Notes: generated by a model not told the origin, from the sequence alone. Counted from the stretch's first letter, positions 20,193 to 29,447 are shown. The stretch: DNA of 64,000 bases from Desulfocarbo indianensis (GCA_001184205.1 LBMP01000001.1:643501-707500); one strand, 5' to 3'. A program made the numbers and translations.

Positions 20193-20280
20193 ACCATAGG
20201 GAAGAATCCCGCTTTAAAGCCGCCAGCCAGGAGCTTTTAGAAAATCGCCATGGGCCGGCGGCAAGACCAAAGGGATTGAC

Positions 20281-20889
20281 ATGCATATTTCCGAAGGAGT
20301 TCTGACCGCGCCGGTTTTGGCCTCGGGCGCGGCCTTAAGCGTCGTGGGATTGGCCATCGGCTTGAAGAAACTGGATTACGAGCGTCTGCCCCAGACCGCT
20401 ATCCTGGCGGCGGGCTTTTTCGTGGCTTCCCTGGTGCACGTGCCCATCGGCCCGGCCAAGGCCCATCTGGTGCTCAACGGCCTTTTGGGCCTGCTCTTGG
20501 GCTGGTCCGCCTTTCCGGCGATATTCGTGGGATTGGTTCTGCAAGCCGTGCTTTTTCAATACGGGGGGCTCACCTCCCTGGGGGTCAACACCTTTTCCAT
20601 GGCCTTTCCCGGCCTGGTGGCCTGGTGGCTTTTCGGCCGCTTGATAAGCCGCGGCGGGGCAGTTTCCGCGGCGGCTTCCTTTGGGGCGGGCTTCTTGTCC
20701 GTGCTCTTTTCGGCCTTGATCGTGGCCGCCGCCCTGGCGCTCTCCGGAGAGCAATTCATAACCGCGGCGGAGCTGATCGTGGTGGCCCATTTGCCCATAA
20801 TGGTGGTGGAGGGTCTTTTGACCGCGGCCATCGTTTCCTTCCTGAGCCGGGTGAGGCCGGCGCTGTTGGCCAACGGAAAGGCGGGATAG
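20281..20889 (+). CDS. nikM: Nickel/cobalt ECF transporter S component (NikM/CbiM)
   Basis: This is the substrate-specific membrane component of a group I ECF metal transporter. It has 202 residues with about seven hydrophobic segments. The N-terminus MHISEGVLT keeps the invariant N-terminal Met-His, where the metal is held by the N-terminal amine and His2. The VPIGPAKAHLVLNGLLGLLLG region is also diagnostic. Nickel rather than cobalt is inferred from the NikK and NikL partners. No fused NikN-type domain is present; NikL is separate and follows by six bases. Confidence 0.93.
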   Translation: MHISEGVLTAPVLASGAALSVVGLAIGLKKLDYERLPQTAILAAGFFVASLVHVPIGPAKAHLVLNGLLGLLLGWSAFPAIFVGLVLQAVLFQYGGLTSLGVNTFSMAFPGLVAWWLFGRLISRGGAVSAAASFGAGFLSVLFSALIVAAALALSGEQFITAAELIVVAHLPIMVVEGLLTAAIVSFLSRVRPALLANGKAG

Positions 20890-20895
20890 CCGATC

Positions 20896-21504
20896 ATGGG
20901 CAAGCTCTGCATGGCCCTGGCGGGGTGGCTGCTCCTCTTGTTGCTGGCCGCCCCGCCGGCGGCGGCCCACAAGGCCAGCGTTTTCGGCTACCTGGAAAAC
21001 GGCAGGATAATGGGGGAGGGCTATTTCCCGGGCGGCGGCAAGGCCATGGGCTGCAAGGTGGTGCTCTTGGACGCTTCCGGCAAGGTCCTGGCCGCAACGA
21101 CCACCGACGGCAAGGGAGGCTTCAGCCTCCCAGCGCCCCAGGCCAAGCCGCCGTTAAAGCTGGTGCTGAACGCCGGCATGGGCCACAAGGGGGAATACAC
21201 CCTCACCGCCAAGGACCTGGGCCAGGCGGGGGAAAAGCCCCAGGCGGTCAAGCCGGGTGAAGCGGCCCGCGGGTCAGGTGAAAAGACCGCGCCCGGCCCG
21301 GCGGCGGGCGGGGAGGGAGTAAACGCTTCCATGATCCAGGAGGCCGTGGAAAAGGCCCTGGAGCAAAAGCTGGCTCCCTTGACCGCGCAGATCGCCAAGA
21401 TGAACGCCGAGCGCCAGGTGGGGCTATCGGATATAATTGGCGGCATAGGCTATATAATCGGCCTATTGGGACTGGCGGCCTACTTCAAAAGCAAAAAGCG
21501 CTAA
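20896..21504 (+). CDS. nikL: NikL-like accessory subunit of nickel transporter
   Basis: The 202-residue protein has a signal peptide (cleavage near AAA-H). It then has a beta domain starting HKASVFGYLENGRIMGEGYFPGGGKAMG, an Ala/Pro/Gly-rich linker, and one membrane helix near the C-terminus (IGYIIGLLGLAAYF) with a basic tail. This is the layout of NikL, a periplasmic subunit tethered to the membrane. It lies six bases after nikM. Its exact role in metal delivery is not established. Confidence 0.85.
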   Translation: MGKLCMALAGWLLLLLLAAPPAAAHKASVFGYLENGRIMGEGYFPGGGKAMGCKVVLLDASGKVLAATTTDGKGGFSLPAPQAKPPLKLVLNAGMGHKGEYTLTAKDLGQAGEKPQAVKPGEAARGSGEKTAPGPAAGGEGVNASMIQEAVEKALEQKLAPLTAQIAKMNAERQVGLSDIIGGIGYIIGLLGLAAYFKSKKR

Positions 21505-21659
21505 CGCGCGCGCGGGCTGATTAGGTTTAAGGCGGACGCCGCGCGGCGCTTGACCAGGCCGCAGGCCCGGACCGCCCGCTGGGAAAAGCGAGCCATAGAC
21601 CGTTTCCGCAAGATTATCTTAACCAGGGCCGAAAAGCCCGGCGCCTCGATTGTGGCAAT

Positions 21660-22421
21660 ATGCACCTGGAAACCTTCGCCCATGGCGATTCGCTGATTCA
21701 CGCCCTTGACCCCCGCGCCAAGCTACTGGCCGCCCTGTTGTTCAGCGTGGTGGTGGGTATCAGCACCACATCAAGCGTGTTGTGGGCTGGCCTATGCCTA
21801 GCGGTTGTTTTATTGTTGGCCGCCAAGCTCCCCTGGCTGGCCCTCTTGAAAAGGGCCCTGGCGGTGAACGCGTTCGTGGTGTTCCTCTGGCTGGTGCTGC
21901 CCTGGCGCCTGGAAGTGGGCCCGGGCCTGGCCTGGAACCTGGTTTTCGACCCCAGGGGGCTGCACCTGGCCGGGGCCGTCACCATCAAGGCCAATGCCAT
22001 AATTATGATACTAATCGCCCTTTTGGGCACCTGCCCCATCAACAACCTTTTTCACGCCCTGGCCCATCTGCATGCCCCGCGCAAACTGGTGCACCTCTTT
22101 CTTTTCTTCTATAGATATCTGCACGTGCTGCACCGGGAGTATCATCGCCTCAACCTGGCCATGCGGGCCAGAGGCTTCCGGCCGGGCAATAACGCCCATA
22201 CCTATCGCACCTACGCCCAGTTGGCGGGCATGGTGCTGGTGAAAAGCTACGACCGGGCGGAAAGGGTCTATCAGGCCATGCTTTGCCGGGGCTTCTCGGG
22301 AGAGTATTGGCTGTTGGATCATTTCGCCTGGAAGCGGCGGGACAGCATGTTCCTCAGCACCTTTGTCATGCTCATGGCCGGTTTGGCCGCCCTGGGAATT
22401 TGGGGTTCGCCATGGAACTGA
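21660..22421 (+). CDS. nikQ: Nickel/cobalt ECF transporter T component (NikQ/CbiQ)
   Basis: This transmembrane coupling subunit links the S component to the ATPase. The 253-residue protein starts HLETFAHGDSLIHALDPRAKLLAAL. It has about five membrane segments and the cytoplasmic coupling motifs RARGF (AMRARGFRPG) and a second CRGFSG, the two A-R-G signatures of ECF T components. It follows nikL after 155 bases and overlaps nikO by ten bases. Confidence 0.93.
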   Translation: MHLETFAHGDSLIHALDPRAKLLAALLFSVVVGISTTSSVLWAGLCLAVVLLLAAKLPWLALLKRALAVNAFVVFLWLVLPWRLEVGPGLAWNLVFDPRGLHLAGAVTIKANAIIMILIALLGTCPINNLFHALAHLHAPRKLVHLFLFFYRYLHVLHREYHRLNLAMRARGFRPGNNAHTYRTYAQLAGMVLVKSYDRAERVYQAMLCRGFSGEYWLLDHFAWKRRDSMFLSTFVMLMAGLAALGIWGSPWN

Positions 22422-23092
22422 TCAGGCTCGAAGGAATTGATTTCGCCTACCCCGAACGCCCCCACGTGTTCAAGGGCCTGGACTTCAGCCTCAAAAAAGG
22501 CGACCGCCTGGGCATCCTGGGGCCCAACGGGGCGGGGAAATCCACCCTGTTCCTTATCGCCATGGGTCTTCTCAAACCCGGCGCGGGCAGCGTGAGCCTT
22601 TTCGGAAAGCCCATGCTCGCGGAAAAAGACTTCCAGGGCATGCGCACCCGCCTGGGCTATTGCTTCCAGGACCCGGACGACCAGCTTTTTTCGGCCACGG
22701 TGCTGGAAGACGTGGCCTTCGGGCCCTTGAACCAGGGCAAGGACAAGGCCGAAGTCAGGCGCTTGGTGGACAACACTCTGAAAACCTTGGGACTGGACGG
22801 CTTCGGCCCCAGAGTGACCTATCATCTCTCCGGCGGCGAGCGCAGGCTGGTCAGCCTGGCCACGGTGCTGGCCATGCAGCCGGAGGCGCTGCTACTGGAC
22901 GAGCCCACCGCGGGCCTGGATCAGGAGACCGAGGCGAGGCTGGAAAGCGTGCTCATGTCCTCCCAGCTTAGCTGGGCCATCATCTCCCATGACCGGGAGT
23001 TTCTGCAACGCACCTGCAATACCCTTCTGCATCTGAAAAATGGCGTGCTCACCAGCCTGGGCGAGGGTTCCGCCAGGGCCGGCGTGGTTTGA
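22412..23092 (+). CDS. nikO: Nickel/cobalt ECF transporter ATPase (NikO/CbiO)
   Basis: This ATP-binding subunit powers the transporter. It has 226 residues with Walker A GPNGAGKST, Q-loop CFQDPDDQLFSATV (typical of ECF ATPases), signature LSGGERR, Walker B ALLLDEP and switch His in SHD. The ATG at 22412 overlaps the end of nikQ. It is shorter than many ECF ATPases (about 270-280), lacking a C-terminal extension. A GC-rich hairpin without a T run (23168-23186) lies downstream. Confidence 0.93.
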   Translation: MELIRLEGIDFAYPERPHVFKGLDFSLKKGDRLGILGPNGAGKSTLFLIAMGLLKPGAGSVSLFGKPMLAEKDFQGMRTRLGYCFQDPDDQLFSATVLEDVAFGPLNQGKDKAEVRRLVDNTLKTLGLDGFGPRVTYHLSGGERRLVSLATVLAMQPEALLLDEPTAGLDQETEARLESVLMSSQLSWAIISHDREFLQRTCNTLLHLKNGVLTSLGEGSARAGVV

Positions 23093-23322
23093 CCGGGAAA
23101 ACCGGCAACCCCGTCCTTCCATCGAAACCCGCAAACAACGCAACAAGGGTATAGTCCAGAGTTGCCGCCGCCGCACCCCGCGGCGGGGAATGATTTGCAA
23201 ACGATCAAATAGCCTTACTTTTTCTTTTTGCGCTTGTTCACAAAGGCACCTTTACAAGAAAAAGACACAAGGGTTATTATTTGAAGAAAAAGGCGGCTAT
23301 TGGCCCCTGAAGTCGCGGAGCT

Positions 23323-25722
23323 TTGTTAACAGTGCGTAATTCACTAGCCTTATTGAATCAGCTCGGCGAGGAGCTGGAATGCATCCTGCGCCTGAATATT
23401 CCTTTGTCACGCCAGGGCAGGCGCATGCTCAACCATCTGCGCTCGGTACTGGGCGCGGAAGGCGGCGCCGTCTTCGCCTGGGAGCCCGGCGGGGAGCTGG
23501 TCCTTTCGGCCACCAGGGGCCTGGCCCCGGAGGTCGCCCGCCGCCTGCGCGAGGTGGTGCAGTATCCCCCCACCTGTCCCGGCGAGCCCCTGGCCCGCCT
23601 GGGCTGGGTCACTGTTTCCACGGGAAAAGAAATTGCCTGCGGTTGGAATCAACTTGAGCGATTAGTATCGCAAATAAGTCATAGCCGCTCGGTTTCCATC
23701 TGGCCCCTGGGCTGGATGAGCGGCAGCGGCATGCTGGTGCTCACCTTTGCCAAGCGCCCCGCCTTTGCCCAGGGCTTTGCCCAGGCCGCCTCGGGCTATC
23801 TGAACCTGTGGCTCTCCACCCTGCTTCTGAAACAAAGGGCCGCCAGCCACGGCGAGGACTATCAGCGCATCTTCGAGAACAGCAAGGACATGATCTATCT
23901 TTCCTCGCGGGACGGGCGTTGGGAAAACGTGAACCAGGCCGGCGTGGAAATGCTGGGCTACGACTCCCGCGAGCAATTGCTGGCCGTGCCGGACAGCGCC
24001 CAGGCCGCCTATTTCGCCCCCCGCGACCGCGAAATATTCATGGCGGCCATTGAGAAAGACGGCTTCGTAAAGGACTACGAAGTCCTTTTCCGAAAAAAAG
24101 ACGGCACCCCGATCCACGTATCCATAACCGCCCAGGTGCGCAAGCGCGAGGGCAAGGTTCTGGGCTACGAGGGCATCATAAAGGACATCACCTCGCGCAA
24201 GACCGCCGAGGAAACCGCCCAAAGGGAGCGCGAGCTGATATCCAGCATCCTGGAGCTGGTGCCGGTGGCCTTGTTTATGGTCGATACGGAACACAAAGTG
24301 CGCCAATGGAACAAGGCCTGCGAGGAGCTGACCGGTTTCAGACGGGAAAGCATGCTGGGCAGCGACCGGGTTTGGGAGGTCTTCGAAAGGCCCAAGGGCG
24401 TTTCCCTGGCCGACGTGGTGTTGGAGCAGGACCCGGTCAAGCTGCATAAATACTACGGCAAGGAACGTTTGCGGCCCTCTCCCATGGGCGAGGACGCCTG
24501 GGAGGCGGAGGCCCACTTCGCCAATTTGGGCGGCAAACCCAAGGATCTGTTCTTCACGGCGGCGCTCCTGCGCAATTCCTCCGGCGAGGTGGAAGGCGCG
24601 GTGGAAGCCATCATGGACACCAGCCAGTTGAAGGAGCTGGAGCGGTCCCTGGCCGAGAGCGAGCAGCTTTACCGCACCCTGGTGGAAGCCAACCAGGAAG
24701 GCATCACCCTGCACGACGGCGAAAGGTTCGTTTTCGCCAACGGCGCCTTCATGGAGATGTTCCGCCTGGAAAACCTGAGTGAGGCCGGCGGCGACTTCCT
24801 GGAGCTGGTGGCGCCAACCAGCCAGAAGCGCTACCTGGAATGGATGCGCAACCTGAACAAGTGCTCCGGGGTGCTGCCGGTGTTCGAAGGGCAGGGCGCG
24901 CGGCTGGACGGCCTCTTCGACCTGGAGATGAACGCGGCGCCCGCCACCTATCAGGGCCGGCCGGCCACGCTCTTCACCGTGCGCGACGTTACCTACCGCA
25001 AGCGCATGGAAGAGCAGTTGATAAAATCCGAGCGCCTGGCCGCCACCGGCAAGCTGGCCTTTGACATCGCCCACGAGGTCAACAACCCCTTGGGCGGCAT
25101 CTTGACCTACGCCCATCTGATCTGCGAGGACCTGGAAGAGAGCAACGAGCTGTTTCCCACCGTGGAAAAGATCATCAAGCTCACCAACCGCTGCAAGATC
25201 ATCGTGCGGGGGCTTTTGGATTTCGCCCGGCAGGACCCCCCCGAGCACCAGCCGGTGAACCTGAACCAGGTGATCACGGAAATGCTCTCCCTGGTGGAGG
25301 GCCACGTCATCCTGCGCGGGGTGGAGATCGAGCTGGCGCTGGACGATAAAATGCCCAACATCAGGGGCCAGCGCTCCAAGTTGGAGCAGGTTTTCCTGAA
25401 TATTGTCATAAACGCGGCCGAGGCCATGGACGGCAAGGGAAAGCTGGCCTTACGCACCGAGGCGCGCCCCCGGGAGAATGAAGCCCTGGTTATCTTCCAG
25501 GACAACGGCCCCGGCATGCCGGAAGAGGTGGCCAGCCATATCTTCGAGCCTTTTTTCACCACCAAAAGCCGGGGAAGGGGCACCGGGCTGGGCCTTTCCA
25601 TCAGCCACGGCATAATAAGCCAGCACAGCGGCCGCATAGAATTGCAAACCGCGCCCGGCCGGGGCACCCAAATCATCGTGGCGCTGCCCATTGACCCGCC
25701 GGCCAACGGAAAAGTGGAATAA
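23323..25722 (+). CDS. Orphan sensor histidine kinase with GAF-like and multiple PAS domains
   Basis: This 799-residue kinase has no membrane segment strong enough to call, so it probably senses in the cytoplasm. The order is a GAF-like region (about 1-165), PAS with PAC (about 178-295), a second PAS (about 300-430), a third PAS (about 440-560), HisKA with phospho-acceptor His in FDIAHEVNNPLGG (about 587), and HATPase (NIVINAAEAMD, DNGPGMPEEV, GTGLGLSISHG). Three candidate starts are weak: TTG 23323, GTG 23332, and later codons. No response regulator is adjacent. It runs toward rsmG, and its stop lies 52 bases before the first parS palindrome. Confidence 0.9.
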   Translation: MLTVRNSLALLNQLGEELECILRLNIPLSRQGRRMLNHLRSVLGAEGGAVFAWEPGGELVLSATRGLAPEVARRLREVVQYPPTCPGEPLARLGWVTVSTGKEIACGWNQLERLVSQISHSRSVSIWPLGWMSGSGMLVLTFAKRPAFAQGFAQAASGYLNLWLSTLLLKQRAASHGEDYQRIFENSKDMIYLSSRDGRWENVNQAGVEMLGYDSREQLLAVPDSAQAAYFAPRDREIFMAAIEKDGFVKDYEVLFRKKDGTPIHVSITAQVRKREGKVLGYEGIIKDITSRKTAEETAQRERELISSILELVPVALFMVDTEHKVRQWNKACEELTGFRRESMLGSDRVWEVFERPKGVSLADVVLEQDPVKLHKYYGKERLRPSPMGEDAWEAEAHFANLGGKPKDLFFTAALLRNSSGEVEGAVEAIMDTSQLKELERSLAESEQLYRTLVEANQEGITLHDGERFVFANGAFMEMFRLENLSEAGGDFLELVAPTSQKRYLEWMRNLNKCSGVLPVFEGQGARLDGLFDLEMNAAPATYQGRPATLFTVRDVTYRKRMEEQLIKSERLAATGKLAFDIAHEVNNPLGGILTYAHLICEDLEESNELFPTVEKIIKLTNRCKIIVRGLLDFARQDPPEHQPVNLNQVITEMLSLVEGHVILRGVEIELALDDKMPNIRGQRSKLEQVFLNIVINAAEAMDGKGKLALRTEARPRENEALVIFQDNGPGMPEEVASHIFEPFFTTKSRGRGTGLGLSISHGIISQHSGRIELQTAPGRGTQIIVALPIDPPANGKVE

Positions 25723-25773
25723 GCGGCCCGCAGCGGCAACCCGCCCGAAAAACCCGTAAAAACCCGCTGACCC

Positions 25774-25807
25774 GCCGGTCCATGTTTCACGTGAAACATG
25801 GACCGGC
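25774..25807. promoter_or_regulatory. parS site 1 (ParB-binding centromere)
   Basis: The 16-base TGTTTCACGTGAAACA at 25783-25798 is a perfect match to the bacterial parS consensus. It sits inside a perfect 34-base palindrome covering the whole feature. ParB loads on such sites near the origin to direct chromosome segregation and SMC loading. It lies between the convergent histidine kinase and rsmG genes. Confidence 0.95.
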
Positions 25808-25826
25808 CAGGGTCCGGGGTCCCCCG

Positions 25827-25850
25827 CTGATGTTTCACGTGAAACATCAG
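25827..25850. promoter_or_regulatory. parS site 2, overlapping the rsmG stop codon
   Basis: A second perfect TGTTTCACGTGAAACA (25831-25846) lies within a 24-base palindrome. Its centre is 48 bases from site 1. The rsmG stop codon (25847-25849) is part of the outer palindrome arm. Confidence 0.95.
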
Positions 25851-26422
25851 TCCGCGATGACGATGATCCTGCTGCCGCCCGGTTGGGGAAGTTGGTAAGG
25901 CTGTATCTTTAGCCCCAGGGCAAGGGCTTGCTCCTTATCCTTGAGGCCGCGGGGCAAGAGAATCCTGCCGCCGGGCTCCAGGTAGGGCCTGGCTAAACTC
26001 AAAGACTCCTCCAGGCCGGCCACCGCTTTCAGGGTGACGGTGCTGAAGTTCTTGCCGGCCAGGGCGGGGATATCCTGCTCGCGCTGAGCCGAGGCCCGGC
26101 CCAAGAGGGCGCGCACCCGGTCTTTCAGGCCCAGGGTCCGGATCATGTGCTCCTGAAAGCTGACCCGCTTGCCCCTGGCCTCCAAAAGGGTGACTTCGAG
26201 CCTTGGGCGGGCCAGGGCCAGGACCAGGCCGGGAAAGCCGGCCCCGGAGCCGATGTCCAGCAGCCGGTCCCCCTTCACATGCGGCGCCAAGGCCAGGGAA
26301 TCCAGGATCAGGTCCGCCATGGCCGCCTGGCGGTCGCGGTGGCCGGTGAGGTTGATCTTGCGGTTCCAGCGGAAAAGCTCCTCCAGGAGGGCCGCGCAGG
26401 CTTGGTCAAGTCTTTCAGGCAT
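25847..26422 (-). CDS. rsmG: 16S rRNA (guanine527-N7)-methyltransferase RsmG
   Basis: This SAM-dependent enzyme methylates G527 of 16S rRNA (E. coli numbering). The 191-residue protein has RWNRKINLTGHRD at the start, SAM-binding motif LLDIGSGAGFPGLVLAL, and EARGKRVSFQ. It is the last gene of the rpmH-to-rsmG block on the minus strand. In many bacteria parA-parB follow, but here only their binding sites remain. Confidence 0.95.
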   Translation of the reverse strand: MPERLDQACAALLEELFRWNRKINLTGHRDRQAAMADLILDSLALAPHVKGDRLLDIGSGAGFPGLVLALARPRLEVTLLEARGKRVSFQEHMIRTLGLKDRVRALLGRASAQREQDIPALAGKNFSTVTLKAVAGLEESLSLARPYLEPGGRILLPRGLKDKEQALALGLKIQPYQLPQPGGSRIIVIAD

Positions 26423-26509
26423 GGCTGGGCCAGGGTGGCGATAGGATGCCGGAGTGAGCGGGGTAGGGGAGCCCAGGACGTTTTGGGTGCGTAATCATGC
26501 CCGCCCGCC

Positions 26510-27898
26510 CTACTTTCCCACGCAGAAATTCTCGAACACCGCGTCTATCACCTGGTCCGGCGCGCCTTGCCCGTCCACTTCCCCCAGGGCGGCCAGGGCC
26601 TCGGCCAGGTCAAGGCTTATGATCTCGGCCTGCATCTCCGAGCCGGCCAACCCCCCTGCCGCGGCTCGCACCGCGGCCAGGCAGCGGCCCAGGGCCTCGG
26701 CCTGGCGGGCGCTGGCCACCACCTCGCCCGGCTTGGGCTCCGCGCCGGGGCCGGCCGCGGCGCGGCCCACGGCACCGGCCAATTCATCCAGGCCCCGGCC
26801 CTCGCGGGCGCTCACGATGATGAAACGCGCCTGCTCGGGCAAAGCCTGAAGCGGCTGCCAGGCCGGGGGGAGGTCGGCCTTGTTGAGCGCCAGGATGCGG
26901 GGAAGCCCGCTGGTGGCCGCCAGAGCGGCCCGGTCTTCTTCCGTGAGGGGCCGGGAGAGGTCCAAAACCAAAAGAGCCAAGTCCGCTTGGCCCAGGCGGC
27001 CCCTGGCCAGCTCCACGCCCAGGGCTTCCACTTCGTCCGAGGATTCGGTGAGCCCGGCCGTGTCCACCAGGCGGCAGACCACGCCGCCCAAAAGCGCGGC
27101 CTCCTCTATGGCGTCCCTGGTGGTGCCGGGGCGGCTGGCCACCAGGGCGCGGCGCGAGCCCAAGAGGCGATTGAACAGGCTGGATTTGCCCACGTTGGGC
27201 CGGCCGCACAAAACCACCACCGCGCCTTCCCGATAGACCCGGCGGCGCTGGCGCTGGCTCAAAAGCGCCTCCAGTTTGCGCGCCGCTTGCCCCAGGCCCT
27301 GGGCAAGCTCGGGAAAGGAAATGTCGTCTACCTCGTCGGGAAAATCCAGGAGCGCCTCCACCGAGGCGGCGGCCTGGAGGAGCGCCTGGCGCAAGGGGAT
27401 GAGTTCATCCCGCAGGCCGCCTTCCAGGCCGGCCAGGGCCAGGCGGGCCTCGTTGCGGCTGGAGGCGGCGATGAGCTGGGCCACGGCTTCGGCCTGGGTC
27501 AAATCCAGGCGGCCGCCCAGATAGGCCCGGCGGGTGAATTCGCCGGGCCGGGCCAGGCGGCAGCCCTGGGCCAGGCAAAGCTCCAGAATCCTCTGCCCAA
27601 CCGCCGGACCGGCGTGGGCGTGGATCTCCACCGTGTCCTCGGTGCTATACGTATGTGGAGCCTTAAAAAAGGCGCACAGCACTTCGTCCACGGTTTCGCC
27701 GCTCTCCGGATCGGTCACGTGGCCGTGCAGTAAATAGCGCACGGACGGCTGGGGCTGGAGAGAGTCTGCGTGGCTGGGGCGGAAAAGCGCCCTGCCCACC
27801 GGCCAGGCGCGGGGACCGGAGATTCGTATGACCGCGATGCCGCCGGGGCCCGAGGCGGTGGCCAGGGCCGCTATGGTGTCATGCTCCGGGCGGTTCAT
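26510..27898 (-). CDS. mnmE: tRNA uridine-5-carboxymethylaminomethyl modification GTPase MnmE
   Basis: MnmE with MnmG modifies the wobble uridine (U34) of several tRNAs. The 462-residue protein has an N-terminal folate-binding domain (DTIAALATASGPGGIAVIRISG), a helical domain, and an inserted GTPase. The GTPase carries G1 GRPNVGKSS, G2 region GTTRDA, G3 DTAG and G4 NKAD. The C-terminus ends CVGK, where Cys is the conserved residue of the CxGK motif. The start at MNRPEHDTI (27898) is chosen from the family N-terminus. Confidence 0.96.
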   Translation of the reverse strand: MNRPEHDTIAALATASGPGGIAVIRISGPRAWPVGRALFRPSHADSLQPQPSVRYLLHGHVTDPESGETVDEVLCAFFKAPHTYSTEDTVEIHAHAGPAVGQRILELCLAQGCRLARPGEFTRRAYLGGRLDLTQAEAVAQLIAASSRNEARLALAGLEGGLRDELIPLRQALLQAAASVEALLDFPDEVDDISFPELAQGLGQAARKLEALLSQRQRRRVYREGAVVVLCGRPNVGKSSLFNRLLGSRRALVASRPGTTRDAIEEAALLGGVVCRLVDTAGLTESSDEVEALGVELARGRLGQADLALLVLDLSRPLTEEDRAALAATSGLPRILALNKADLPPAWQPLQALPEQARFIIVSAREGRGLDELAGAVGRAAAGPGAEPKPGEVVASARQAEALGRCLAAVRAAAGGLAGSEMQAEIISLDLAEALAALGEVDGQGAPDQVIDAVFENFCVGK

Positions 27899-28014
27899 GA
27901 GCCCCGCTCCGCCCGGCCTCCACCCCAAGCGGGGGAGGCCGGCGCCGCGCGTTAAAGATAATGAAAACCGAGGCGGACGCGGTCAAGATATCCCCGAGCG
28001 GGCCATGGCCGTCA

Positions 28015-28383
28015 TCAACGGCGGTGGCGGGGATTATCCTCTTCGGAATGAACCTCAATGATCATGCACCCCTTGCGAACCGTGACATGCATCTTGCCGG
28101 GCTGGAAGCAGGAGCCCAGGGGAATCTGGATGATCTCGGCCCCGACTTCCCTGTAAATATGGCTCTTTTGGCAGACGGATTCAAACCGCAGCAGAAAGCG
28201 CGCCTCGGGCAGGCCCTTGATGTAGATGGTGTTGGCTTTGCGGCCGGGCAGCTCCAAAACCGCGCGGGAAGGAGCCTCCGAGCCGGTGGCGCAGAGTTGT
28301 TGTCCGGCCCAGGCGATGCCTGTCACGGCCAGCCAGGCGGTGAAGATCAAGCAAGCGGCTGTCAGGCTGCCAATAGCGCGCAT
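28015..28383 (-). CDS. Small exported protein of unknown function
   Basis: The 122-residue product has a signal peptide (SLTAACLIFTAWLAVTGIAWA, cleavage before GQQLC). The mature part is about 95 residues with four cysteines (QLC, SVC, GSC, KGC), enough for two disulfides. It has no membrane anchor and I do not recognise a family. It interrupts the usually tight jag-mnmE order, with 116 bases to mnmE and 59 from jag. Confidence 0.7.
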   Translation of the reverse strand: MRAIGSLTAACLIFTAWLAVTGIAWAGQQLCATGSEAPSRAVLELPGRKANTIYIKGLPEARFLLRFESVCQKSHIYREVGAEIIQIPLGSCFQPGKMHVTVRKGCMIIEVHSEEDNPRHRR

Positions 28384-28442
28384 GGCGTCTCTCCCGAGCG
28401 CAAGGCGCGTCTGCCGTTGACGCCGGCGGCGGCGCGCCCAGG

Positions 28443-29441
28443 CTAGTTGCGAGGGCTGATCAAGACCTTTTTCATTTCGCCTCTGCCGCGGCTGCTGGTG
28501 GTGACGCCGTTTTCGTTTTTCAGCGCCAGATGAACCAGGCGGCGCTCCGGCGAGGAAAGGGGGCCGATGCTCACGGGACGCCGGGTGTTCCTGGCCTTGC
28601 CGGCCATGCGCAAGGCCAAATCCTCCAGCGATTCGCGGCGGCGTCTGCGGTAGCCGCCGGCGTCCACGTTGATGCGCACCGGCCGGCCCTGCTGGTGGCT
28701 GACGATGCGGGTGGTGAGATACTGCAGGGCCTCCAGGGTCTGGCCCCGCCGGCCGATGAGAATGCCCACCTCGCCGCCTTCGATCTCCAGCTCGATGCCC
28801 GAGTTGCGGCCGTTCATGGCCACCACCTGGGCGTTATCGTCCAGGGTCTTAACGATCCTCTCCAGGACCTGGCGGGAGGTCTCCACCACCTCGGGGGATT
28901 CCGGCTCCCGCGCGGAGGCGCCGCTCTCCTCGGCGAGCTCGTCGCCGTTGTCCGCCTCCGGGCCGGGAGCGGCGTAATCCTCCTCCTGGTCCTCGCCCTG
29001 GGTGAGCCCGCTTTGCTCGGGCGGCTCATCGCTATAATCGGCGATGGCGTGGCGCTTGGCCGGGCGGCCCGCTTCCGGGGCTTCCGCCGCCGGCGCGGGA
29101 GCCGGCGCGGCGGCGGTGTGGGCCGCTACCTCGGCGCGGGGCTCAGGCGGTTTGGGGGGGCGCTTTTCGGCCGGCGCGGCGGGTGCGGGCGGGCTGGGCG
29201 CGGCGGCCGCCGCTTCCTGGCCCCGGAACTCGCGCATCACCTCGTCCATGGCCTCCTTGGCCGAGTCGGCCAGGGGCCGCACCAGAACCTTGGCCTTTTT
29301 GGCGCCTATGAAGCCCAAGAGCCCCGAGGAGCCGGCGGAAACCACTTCCACCTGCAGCTTGTCCAGGGGAAGCCCGAAGTGCTCCACGGCCCTGGTAAGG
29401 GCCTCTTCAGTATTTTTACCTGTGAACTCCAGCGTTTCCAT
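28443..29441 (-). CDS. jag: RNA-binding protein Jag (KhpB)
   Basis: This cytoplasmic RNA-binding protein is linked to cell elongation and division control. It has 332 residues: a Jag-N domain (1-55, LEFTGKNTEEALTRAVEHFG), a long acidic Pro/Ala/Glu-rich linker (about 65-185), a KH domain (about 195-262, GILIGRRGQTLEALQYL), and an R3H domain (about 265-330, RRRRESLEDLALRMAGKA...). The linker makes it longer than typical Jag. It follows yidC after six bases, the standard order. Confidence 0.94.
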   Translation of the reverse strand: METLEFTGKNTEEALTRAVEHFGLPLDKLQVEVVSAGSSGLLGFIGAKKAKVLVRPLADSAKEAMDEVMREFRGQEAAAAAPSPPAPAAPAEKRPPKPPEPRAEVAAHTAAAPAPAPAAEAPEAGRPAKRHAIADYSDEPPEQSGLTQGEDQEEDYAAPGPEADNGDELAEESGASAREPESPEVVETSRQVLERIVKTLDDNAQVVAMNGRNSGIELEIEGGEVGILIGRRGQTLEALQYLTTRIVSHQQGRPVRINVDAGGYRRRRRESLEDLALRMAGKARNTRRPVSIGPLSSPERRLVHLALKNENGVTTSSRGRGEMKKVLISPRN

Positions 29442-29447
29442 GATTTC

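Noticed and set aside
25107..25847. Minus-strand open frame beginning MFHVKH
   Set aside because: MFHVKH is simply the translation of a parS palindrome; the rest is antisense to the histidine kinase.
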